Shown here piece by piece: positions 5,669-11,868 of a DNA stretch of 11,868 bases (the stretch's first letter is position 1; every line of letters starts with the position of its first letter). This DNA comes from an uncultured Lachnospiraceae bacterium (GTDB lineage: Bacteria; Bacillota_A; Clostridia; Lachnospirales; Lachnospiraceae), in NCBI GenBank assembly GCA_946410365.1, contig CAMKAA010000012.1, positions 1-11,868 on the forward strand, given 5' to 3'. Below the pieces are notes generated by a model, which was not told the DNA's origin, searched no databases, and saw nothing but the letters and a program-made list of their open reading frames with translations. The position numbers and the translations under genes are program-made.

Positions 5669-6523
5669 CTAGTGCTTTGCATCTCTGTGATAGAGGTTGA
5701 TCCCGTAGTCGCCGCCCCTGAGCCTCTCGGCCAGCGCATTGGCGATCGTAACGCTGCGGTGCTGTCCGCCCGTGCATCCGATGGCTATGACCAGCTGGTT
5801 CTTGCCCTCCTTGACATAGCCGGGGATAAGAAATGAGATCATATCCTCAAGTTTCTCCATAAACTGCCCCGCCTCCGGGAAGGACATGACGTAGTCCCGG
5901 ACAGGTTTGTCGTTCCCCGTCAGTTTCTTGAGGCTTTCCACGTAGAATGGATTGGGCAGGAAGCGAACGTCAAAGACCAGATCCGCGTCAGCAGGAATAC
6001 CGTTCTTGAAGCCGAAGGACATGATGGAGATCATAAGTGAATTGTAATTCTCGTCCTTGACAAAGATCTTGATCAGTTCTTCCTTGAGGACTCTGGTGAG
6101 GAGCCCTGAAGTGTCGATCACATAATCCGCCTCTTTTTTGATCTGCTCCAGGATCTTTCTCTCCTGCGCGATGCCGTCTTCCACCCGGCCGGCCGGGCTT
6201 ACGGGATGCTGGCGCCTGGTCTCTTTGTATCTCTTGATCAGGACCTCGTCGCTGGCATCCATGAAGAGGATCTCATATTTATATCCTTTCTTCTTGAGCG
6301 CCGCGAGCACCTGCTCCACGTTGTCGAAGGATTTGTCGGCGCGGACATCCAGTCCCAGCACGACTTTGTCAACGTCGCTTCCGGGAGCGGATACAAGCTC
6401 CATAAAGGGGTCGATCAGGCGGACCGGGAGATTATCCACGCAGTAATAACCCATATCCTCCAGAAAGCGGATCGCCGTGAGCTTTCCTCCTCCGCTCATG
6501 CCTGTGACTACAACAAATCTCAT
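5669..6523 (-). CDS. rapZ: RapZ-family nucleotide-binding protein (YvcJ-like)
   Basis: RapZ/YvcJ proteins combine an N-terminal P-loop NTPase-like domain with a C-terminal domain; E. coli RapZ is an RNA adaptor controlling glmS small RNAs, and YvcJ binds and hydrolyses nucleotides. Family marks seen are V-V-T-G-M-S-G-G-G-K at the P-loop, L-E-D-M-G-Y-Y-C-V-D-N-L-P, M-S-F-G-F-K-N-G-I-P, D-V-R-F-L-P-N-P and I-G-C-T-G-G-Q-H-R-S-V near the C-terminus. The P-loop reads GGGKLTA, so the Ser/Thr that normally follows the Lys and coordinates Mg is Leu. I chose the ATG at 6523 (284 residues) because a GGAAAGG lies six bases upstream and the family starts M-R-F; an ATG at 6529 directly abuts that Shine-Dalgarno. 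It lies between murB and whiA with no yvcK in between. Confidence 0.94.
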   Translation of the reverse strand: MRFVVVTGMSGGGKLTAIRFLEDMGYYCVDNLPVRLIDPFMELVSAPGSDVDKVVLGLDVRADKSFDNVEQVLAALKKKGYKYEILFMDASDEVLIKRYKETRRQHPVSPAGRVEDGIAQERKILEQIKKEADYVIDTSGLLTRVLKEELIKIFVKDENYNSLMISIMSFGFKNGIPADADLVFDVRFLPNPFYVESLKKLTGNDKPVRDYVMSFPEAGQFMEKLEDMISFLIPGYVKEGKNQLVIAIGCTGGQHRSVTIANALAERLRGGDYGINLYHRDAKH

Positions 6524-6529
6524 TTTCAT

Positions 6530-6536
6530 CCTTTCC
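6530..6536 (-). promoter_or_regulatory. Ribosome binding site deciding the rapZ start
   Basis: GGAAAGG on the minus strand touches the ATG at 6529 with no spacer but is six bases from the ATG at 6523. The spacing favours 6523 as the translation start. Confidence 0.65.
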
Positions 6537-6573
6537 GCAGGCCTGCCTGCCGCCGGAATCCCCGCATGGGCGT

Positions 6574-7506
6574 TTAGAATTCTCCCAAAAAGATCACTTC
6601 CCGCTCAAGCTGCACGCCGGAATCCTCCAGTACGATCCTCTGCACCTCTTCGATCAGCTGACGGATCTGCGCCGCGCTGGCGTTCCCCCGGTTGATCACA
6701 AATCCCGCGTGCTTCTCTGACACCTGGGCGTCTCCTACGCTAAAGCCCATCAGGCCCGCGTCCTGGATCAGTTTGCCGGCAAAATATCCTTCCGGCCGTT
6801 TGAAAGTACTGCCCGCGCTTGCATACTCAAGGGGCTGCTTGTCCATGCGCTTCTGCGCAAGTTCCGTGATCCTGTCCGTGATCTTCTGCCTGTCACCGGG
6901 CTCCAGCTCCATTTCGGCGCCGAGAACGATGCCGCGCTCTCTCTTAAGGCGGCTGGTGCGATAGCCGAATTCCATCTCTTCTCCCGAAAGTTCCCTGATC
7001 CCGGAACCGGGGTAAAAGATCCTCACAGATTTCACCACATCCTTCATCTCGCCGCCGTAAGCGCCCGCGTTCATCATGACCGCGCCGCCGAGCGACCCGG
7101 GAATACCCGCTGCAAATTCAAATCCGGCAAGGGAAGCGTCCCTGGCGGCCATCGCTATTTTGAGAAGAGAGGCGCCTGCCCCTGCTCTCAGACGGCATCC
7201 GTCGATCTTCACGTCGCACAGGTCGGACTCCGCTCCTGCAGGAGCGCACATAGTCACGATGGCTCCCCGAAAGCCTTTGTCTCCGATCAGCAGGTTCGTG
7301 CCCCTTCCGAGCAGGAATACTTCCACACCTGACGCTTCTAAAAGCTCCAGAGTCTTTACCAGTTCTTCCTCCGTGCACACCTGAATGAACAGGTCTGCCG
7401 GCCCGCCGGCCCTGAAGGAACAATGCCCCGATAAAAGCTCATCTCTGGAAACTCTCTCGGGAGCTGCGATCTTTATAAGTTCACTGATTAAACCTTCTGT
7501 AATCAC
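6574..7506 (-). CDS. murB: UDP-N-acetylenolpyruvoylglucosamine reductase MurB
   Basis: MurB is the cytosolic FAD enzyme that reduces UDP-GlcNAc-enolpyruvate with NADPH to UDP-MurNAc, the second committed step of peptidoglycan synthesis. The 310 residues show the FAD-binding parts L-L-G-R-G-T-N-L-L-I near 65-74 and G-F-E-F-A-A-G-I-P-G-S-L-G-G-A near 128-142, then M-N-A-G-A-Y-G-G. Catalytic candidates are Arg183 in G-Y-R-T-S, the proton-donor Ser233 in A-G-S-T-F-K, and Glu301 in L-E-R-E-V. The length and the Y-F-A-G-K-L-I segment fit the shorter type II MurB of Gram-positives. The start codon is GTG, directly after the hprK stop (TAAGTG), with a GAGG eight bases upstream; this suggests coupled translation. 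No in-frame ATG near it gives a better start. Confidence 0.97.
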   Translation of the reverse strand: MITEGLISELIKIAAPERVSRDELLSGHCSFRAGGPADLFIQVCTEEELVKTLELLEASGVEVFLLGRGTNLLIGDKGFRGAIVTMCAPAGAESDLCDVKIDGCRLRAGAGASLLKIAMAARDASLAGFEFAAGIPGSLGGAVMMNAGAYGGEMKDVVKSVRIFYPGSGIRELSGEEMEFGYRTSRLKRERGIVLGAEMELEPGDRQKITDRITELAQKRMDKQPLEYASAGSTFKRPEGYFAGKLIQDAGLMGFSVGDAQVSEKHAGFVINRGNASAAQIRQLIEEVQRIVLEDSGVQLEREVIFLGEF

Positions 7507-8451
7507 TTAATCGTCCTCATCATCTCTGTTTCCGCCCATCAGGTTGGCCTGAACGCGCTTGTAGAGCTCCTGGGCCGCGTTATAACCCATGAGTTTCTGT
7601 CTGTGGTTTACTGCCGCCGCCTCGCAGATGATCGCGAGATTCCGGCCGGGGCGGATCGGGATCTTGTGGCACACGACACGGTTGCCAAGATATTCAATAA
7701 AGTGCTCCTCAAGGCCAAGGCGGTCGAATTCCTTGTCCTTGCTCCACTCCTCCAGTTCGATGACCAGATCGATGTTCTGGCTGTTGCGCACACTGGAAAC
7801 GCCGAACAGAGTCTTGACATCGATGATGCCGATACCCCGCAGTTCGATCAGGTGCTTCGTGATCTTGGGCGCGGTACCGATCAGGGTGTCTTCACTCACC
7901 TTGCGGATCTCAACAACGTCGTCAGACACCAGTCTGTGGCCTCTCTTGATCAGTTCAAGCGCCATTTCGGATTTACCGATTCCGCTCTCGCCAGTGATAA
8001 GGACGCCGACGCCGTAGACGTCGATCAGGACGCCGTGGATCGTGATGCAAGGCGCAAGACGCACATTCAGCCAGCGGATGATCTCACCCATAAAGTTGGA
8101 AGTAGCGTTCTTGGTCATCAGGAGCGCCACTCCGTTTTCCAGGGCGTATTTCATAAAGAGTTCGTCGGGCTCAAGCTCCCTGCAGAATACGACGCACGGA
8201 ATATCCATGGAAAGGAATTTCTGATAGATCTCGTCCTTCCGCTCCGTACTCATCTGCTGCATATAGGAGTACTCCACCAGGCCGATGATCTGGATCCTCC
8301 CGGCCGCAAAGTGTTCAAAATATCCCGTCATCTGTACAGCAGGCCGATTGATATCGGGCTGCCGGATCCTGATCTTGGTAACATCGATCTGCGGTGTCAG
8401 ATTTTCGAGGTTCATCTTGGCGATCACCTCATTTAATCGAACAGTTGCCAT
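7507..8451 (-). CDS. hprK: HPr kinase/phosphorylase
   Basis: HprK phosphorylates Ser46 of HPr and Crh when glycolytic intermediates are high and removes the phosphate when phosphate is high, controlling CcpA-dependent catabolite repression. The 314-residue length is typical. The C-terminal kinase domain has I-T-I-H-G with His139, the P-loop G-E-S-G-I-G-K-S at 154-161, S-D-D-V-V near 176-180, and the HprK signature L-I-E-L-R-G-I-G-I-I-D near 201-211. The N-terminal domain, about residues 1-130, is the usual variable part. A GAGGAAAG five bases before the ATG supports the start. The gene lies 30 bp after uvrC and abuts murB, and an HPr-like candidate substrate with an intact Ser46 motif is encoded at the end of the same operon. 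Confidence 0.97.
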   Translation of the reverse strand: MATVRLNEVIAKMNLENLTPQIDVTKIRIRQPDINRPAVQMTGYFEHFAAGRIQIIGLVEYSYMQQMSTERKDEIYQKFLSMDIPCVVFCRELEPDELFMKYALENGVALLMTKNATSNFMGEIIRWLNVRLAPCITIHGVLIDVYGVGVLITGESGIGKSEMALELIKRGHRLVSDDVVEIRKVSEDTLIGTAPKITKHLIELRGIGIIDVKTLFGVSSVRNSQNIDLVIELEEWSKDKEFDRLGLEEHFIEYLGNRVVCHKIPIRPGRNLAIICEAAAVNHRQKLMGYNAAQELYKRVQANLMGGNRDDEDD

Positions 8452-8481
8452 ACTCTTTCCTCTCTGGCCTATGCGCCGGGA

Positions 8482-10407
8482 TCAATTAGCTGTATCTCTT
8501 TCTTCTCCCCCGGACTCCTCCGCGGGCACACCTTTTTCCTTGTGAAAATATCGATAGATCTCCTCTGCAGCGGCCGCCGTGATCTCCGGCACCTGCGTAA
8601 GCCTTTCGACATCTGCCTCCGCGATCTCCTCGATGGAGCCGAATTCGCGCATCAGCGCTTTCTTCCTGGCAGGTCCGATCCCGGGGATCTCTTCCAGCGC
8701 GGAAGTTGTCTGCGCTTTGCCCCGAAGAGACCGGTGATACTCAATGGCGAACCTGTGCGCTTCATCCTGGATACGGGTGATCAGCTTAAAGGCCTCACTC
8801 GAGCGGTCAATAGGGATCTCTATATTATTGTAATACAAACCTCTGGTCCTGTGGTGATCATCCTTCACCATTCCGCAGACCGGGATCTTCAGTCCCAGCT
8901 CTTCGAGCACCTGCAGGGCGATATTTACCTGGCCTCTGCCGCCGTCCATCATAAGAATGTCCGGAAATCTGGTGAAACTCCCGAATTCCTTGTCGATCAG
9001 GTTTCGGTCCAGCTCCTTGAGCTCGTCCATTCCGTGGCGGAAGCGCCTTGTGAGCACTTCCTTCATGCAGGCGTAATCATTGGGGCCCGACACTGTTTTG
9101 ATCCGGAATTTGCGGTAATCGCTGCGCTTGGGTCTCCCTTTCTCGTAGACCACCATGGATCCGACATTGGCAAATCCGCTGATATTGGAGATATCAAAGG
9201 CCTCCATCCGGTCTGCCTTCTTAAGGCCGAGCAGCTGCTCGATCTCCCGCACAGCGCCGATGGTCCTTCCCTCTTCTCTCTTGAGACGCTCACGATCCTT
9301 GTCAAGGACAAGACCCGCATTGGTATTAGCCAGTTCGACCAGTTTCTCCTTCTGTCCCTTGACCGGTACACGCAGAGCCACCTTGCTCCCTTTGACAGCT
9401 GTAAGCCACTGCTCCAGCAGTTCCCGGTCCTCAAGTTCACAGGGAAGGAAGATCTCCCTGGGGATCGAGGGAGTTCCCCCGTAGAACTGCTTGATGAATT
9501 CGGACAGGATATCCGACTTCTTTCTTCCGGCTACATGAGTCATATAGAAGTGCTCGCGGCCGATCAGCTTGCCGTCCCGCAAGAAGAAAGTCTGCACAAC
9601 TCCGTCTGAATCGGGGCTGGAATTGTCCACCGCGATACCCAGAATGTCCCTGTTCTCCCCGAGATTCTCAGACATCTTCTGCTTCTGGGCGACCTGCTGC
9701 ACATCATTTAAAAGGTCTCTGTATCGGATCGCCTTCTCGAATTCCATCGCCTCCGACGCTTCCGTCATCTTCTGCGTCAGGTCTTTGATTATGGGATCAT
9801 AGTGCCCGGAGAGAAACTCCAGCGCCATATCCACACGCTTTCTGTACGCCTCTTCTGTCACATTTCCCGTGCACGGCGCGCAGCAGCGCTCCATGTGAAG
9901 ATTCAGGCAGGGTCTCTCTTTCCCGAAATCCCTCGGAAGCACCCTGGAGCAGTCCCGCAGGCCGTACATCCTGTTCAGCAGCTCAATAGTGCTCTTGACT
10001 GCCTGCGCACTGGTGTAGGGGCCAAAATATCGCGCCTTGTCCTTCTGCTGCCTCCTCGCGAAGAGGATCCTTGGATAGGCTTCCCCGACAGTGACCTTGA
10101 TGTAGGGATAAGTCTTGTCGTCCTTGAGCATCGTATTATATTTGGGCCGGTGCTCCTTGATCAGGTTGTTCTCCAGGATCAGCGCCTCCAGCTCCGAGTC
10201 CGTCACGATATACTCAAAGCGGGCGATCTGCTTCACCATCTGGTCGATCTGCGGACCTCTCCCTACGATCTTACGAAAATAAGAGCGGACACGATTGTGG
10301 AGGTTCACCGCCTTTCCCACATAAATAATCGCATCCCGCTCATCATGCATGATATATACGCCCGGTTTGGGCGGAAGTTTCTTCAGTTCTTCCTGTACAT
10401 CGAACAT
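8482..10407 (-). CDS. uvrC: Excinuclease ABC subunit C
   Basis: UvrC makes both incisions beside a DNA lesion in nucleotide excision repair, working with UvrA and UvrB. The 641-residue protein has all domains in order: a GIY-YIG nuclease at the N-terminus (P-G-V-Y-I-M, then I-I-Y-V-G-K-A); a Cys cluster with C-x13-C-x7-C-x3-C spacing, matching the 4Fe-4S ligands reported for E. coli UvrC; a UvrB-interacting UVR segment around [10 protein letters not shown]; an RNase H-like nuclease with F-D-I-S-N-I-S-G and M-M-D-G-G-R-G-Q; and a C-terminal helix-hairpin-helix ([12 protein letters not shown]). An in-frame stop four codons upstream forces the ATG at 10407, although its Shine-Dalgarno is poor. 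The gene starts 13 bp after the ftsH stop. Confidence 0.97.
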   Translation of the reverse strand: MFDVQEELKKLPPKPGVYIMHDERDAIIYVGKAVNLHNRVRSYFRKIVGRGPQIDQMVKQIARFEYIVTDSELEALILENNLIKEHRPKYNTMLKDDKTYPYIKVTVGEAYPRILFARRQQKDKARYFGPYTSAQAVKSTIELLNRMYGLRDCSRVLPRDFGKERPCLNLHMERCCAPCTGNVTEEAYRKRVDMALEFLSGHYDPIIKDLTQKMTEASEAMEFEKAIRYRDLLNDVQQVAQKQKMSENLGENRDILGIAVDNSSPDSDGVVQTFFLRDGKLIGREHFYMTHVAGRKKSDILSEFIKQFYGGTPSIPREIFLPCELEDRELLEQWLTAVKGSKVALRVPVKGQKEKLVELANTNAGLVLDKDRERLKREEGRTIGAVREIEQLLGLKKADRMEAFDISNISGFANVGSMVVYEKGRPKRSDYRKFRIKTVSGPNDYACMKEVLTRRFRHGMDELKELDRNLIDKEFGSFTRFPDILMMDGGRGQVNIALQVLEELGLKIPVCGMVKDDHHRTRGLYYNNIEIPIDRSSEAFKLITRIQDEAHRFAIEYHRSLRGKAQTTSALEEIPGIGPARKKALMREFGSIEEIAEADVERLTQVPEITAAAAEEIYRYFHKEKGVPAEESGGEERDTAN

Positions 10408-10420
10408 CCTGCTCGTTCAC

Positions 10421-11868
10421 TCACTTCTTGAAAAGCCGGTCCACATCCTCCTGCGGCACGTCCGTAAACCTGCCTCTGGGGCCGCTCTTTGCCGGTTTTT
10501 CCTCAGCTTCTTCCTCCTCGGCACCTGCTTCGGGCTCGGATTCTGCCTTGGCAATTTCAGGCGCAGCCTCTGCCTTGACAATTTTGGGCGCAGGCTTTTC
10601 TTCCGCTTTGGCTTCCGCCTCAGCCCTGATCTCCGGGATCGAAGCGGGCATCGCCTCTACTTTGGCAATTTCCTTTCTCTCAGCTTCAATAGCGGCCTCA
10701 GCGCTGTCCTCGCCCTCTTCGGGCTCCGGAATGCCCTTCGCCTGCCTGTAGAGCTGCATGAATTCCTTGCCGGTGATCGTCTCCTCGCGGATCAGATAAT
10801 CGGCGATCAGGTCCATAGCTTCCATATTCTCGGAGAGAATAGCCTTCGCCTCATTGTAGCATTCTTCCATGATCAGGCGGACTTCCTCATCCACTGCCGC
10901 CGCCGTGACATCGCTGCAGTTGAGCACAGCTCTGCCCTCGAGATACTGGCTCTCCACGGTCGCGAGGCCCATCAGGCCGAACTTGCTGCTCATGCCGTAC
11001 TGAGTGACCATATTGCGGGCGATCGCAGTAGCGCGCTCGATGTCGTTGGAGGCACCGGTCGTGACTGTCTCAAACTTGAGTTCCTCCGCTGCGCGTCCGC
11101 CCAGAAGGCCCACGATCATGTCATGCAGTTCCGCCTTGGTATTGAGATATTTCTCCTCCTCAGGCACCTGCATTACATAGCCCAGCGCGCCCATGGTCCT
11201 GGGAACGATGGTGATCTTCTGAACAGGCTCGGAGTTCTTCTGCACGGCGCTGATCAGCGCATGGCCGACTTCGTGGTAGGACACGATCCGCCTTTCCTTC
11301 TGGCTCATGATCCTGTCCTTCTTCTCCTTGCCGACCAGGACCTGCTCCACTGCCTCGAAGAGATCCTGCTGGTTTACGTATTTGCGGTTATTCTTGACCG
11401 CGTTAATGGCAGCCTCATTGATCATGTTGGCCAGGTCGGAGCCCACTGCTCCGCTGGTCGCCAGCGCGATCTCTTCCAGATCCACGGTCTCGTCCATCCT
11501 GACGTCCTTGGCGTGCACTTTCAAAATAGCGATACGCCCCTTCAGATCCGGCCTGTCCACGATGATCCGGCGGTCGAAACGGCCGGGACGCAGAAGTGCC
11601 TTATCAAGGATCTCGGGCCTGTTGGTGGCACCCAGCACAAGGATACCCTTAGCCGGCTCAAAGCCGTCCATCTCGGAGAGCAGCTGGTTCAGGGTCTGCT
11701 CGCGCTCCTCGTTTCCGCCGCCGTACTTGGAATCACGGCTGCGGCCGATGGCGTCGATCTCGTCGATAAAGATAATGCAGGGCGCGTTCTTGTTGGCTTC
11801 CTTGAACAGGTCACGAACACGGGAAGCACCTACGCCTACATACAATTCAATAAAGTCAGAACCCGTCA
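10421..11868 (-). CDS. ftsH: ATP-dependent zinc metalloprotease FtsH (C-terminal part)
   Basis: FtsH is a membrane-anchored AAA+ protease that degrades damaged membrane proteins and short-lived regulators. The visible 481 residues begin inside the AAA domain at T-G-S-D-F-I-E-L-Y-V-G-V-G; the transmembrane part and Walker A lie beyond the right edge. Seen are Walker B (C-I-I-F-I-D-E-I-D), the second region of homology (R-P-E-I-L-D ending L-L-R-P-G-R-F-D-R), the zinc motif H-E-V-G-H about 198 residues into the fragment (usually H-E-A-G-H), and T-G-A-S-N-D-I-E-R-A-T with the likely third zinc ligand Asp. After the protease domain comes a tail of about 100 residues rich in Glu, Ala, Pro and Lys that ends in G-R-F-T-D-V-P-Q-E-D-V-D-R-L-F-K-K. 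The first gene of the visible operon; its promoter is outside the window. Confidence 0.97.
   Translation of the reverse strand, partial: TGSDFIELYVGVGASRVRDLFKEANKNAPCIIFIDEIDAIGRSRDSKYGGGNEEREQTLNQLLSEMDGFEPAKGILVLGATNRPEILDKALLRPGRFDRRIIVDRPDLKGRIAILKVHAKDVRMDETVDLEEIALATSGAVGSDLANMINEAAINAVKNNRKYVNQQDLFEAVEQVLVGKEKKDRIMSQKERRIVSYHEVGHALISAVQKNSEPVQKITIVPRTMGALGYVMQVPEEEKYLNTKAELHDMIVGLLGGRAAEELKFETVTTGASNDIERATAIARNMVTQYGMSSKFGLMGLATVESQYLEGRAVLNCSDVTAAAVDEEVRLIMEECYNEAKAILSENMEAMDLIADYLIREETITGKEFMQLYRQAKGIPEPEEGEDSAEAAIEAERKEIAKVEAMPASIPEIRAEAEAKAEEKPAPKIVKAEAAPEIAKAESEPEAGAEEEEAEEKPAKSGPRGRFTDVPQEDVDRLFKK
10542..10595 (-). repeat. Tandem 27-bp repeat in the FtsH tail
   Basis: Two directly adjacent 27-bp units (10542-10568 and 10569-10595) differ at about four positions and encode the nonapeptides A-P-K-I-V-K-A-E-A and A-P-E-I-A-K-A-E-S. 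A more degenerate relative, coding E-I-A-K-V-E-A, lies near 10655-10680. This points to growth of the tail by in-frame duplication. Confidence 0.75.

Noticed and set aside
7603..8436. 277-codon open frame on the plus strand
   Set aside because: It is antisense to hprK, whose P-loop and signature are intact, so it is a shadow.
8542..9609. 355-codon open frame on the plus strand
   Set aside because: It lies entirely antisense to the well-supported uvrC, in GC-rich DNA where antisense frames stay open by codon bias, and its translation shows no recognisable family.
9802..10431. 209-codon open frame on the plus strand
   Set aside because: It is antisense to the GIY-YIG and Cys-cluster region of uvrC and shows no family features.

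Overview
The window looks like a chromosomal core region of a Gram-positive anaerobe of the class Clostridia, most likely a Lachnospiraceae-type organism. Four observations support this: a CIRCE-controlled hrcA, a small Lys/Ala/Thr-rich protein with a DUF6465-like C-terminus, HPr kinase/phosphorylase, and the gene order uvrC-hprK-murB-rapZ-whiA-HPr. The family-level assignment is inference from gene content, not from a search. Every convincing gene lies on the minus strand, so the window reads right to left.

Right block (11868 to about 4246): partial ftsH, uvrC, hprK, murB, rapZ, whiA and an HPr-like gene follow each other with gaps of 0 to 44 bp and end at a strong intrinsic terminator (4246-4292). 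This looks like one long operon. It joins membrane protein quality control (FtsH), DNA excision repair (UvrC), carbon-catabolite signalling (HprK and an HPr-like protein), peptidoglycan precursor synthesis (MurB), a RapZ-family P-loop protein and the WhiA regulator. The HPr-like protein has Glu where the phosphocarrier His15 should be but keeps Ser46, the site HprK phosphorylates. It is therefore probably a Crh-type regulator rather than a PTS phosphocarrier. RapZ has an unusual P-loop (GKL instead of GKS/GKT), and the yvcK gene often found between rapZ and whiA is absent.

Middle block (about 4122 to 998): a two-domain GNAT acetyltransferase, a class I/II PLP aminotransferase and the undecaprenyl-diphosphatase gene uppP, spaced 24 and 18 bp apart, probably form a second operon. 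The region between the two blocks holds the HPr terminator, a candidate promoter for the GNAT gene and an orphan plus-strand double hairpin with a T-run.

Left block (about 979 to 1): a monocistronic gene for a histone-H1-like/DUF6465-like protein has its own promoter (TTGACA-N17-TATTTT) and terminator. It is followed by the promoter, a perfect CIRCE operator and the first 47 codons of hrcA, which runs off the left edge and would be expected to start a grpE-dnaK-dnaJ operon. No rRNA, tRNA, CRISPR, IS or phage feature was seen. The window is mostly ordinary housekeeping DNA; the points worth a second look are the Crh-like HPr, the altered RapZ P-loop, the orphan plus-strand terminator, the GNAT N-terminal domain and the FtsH tail.
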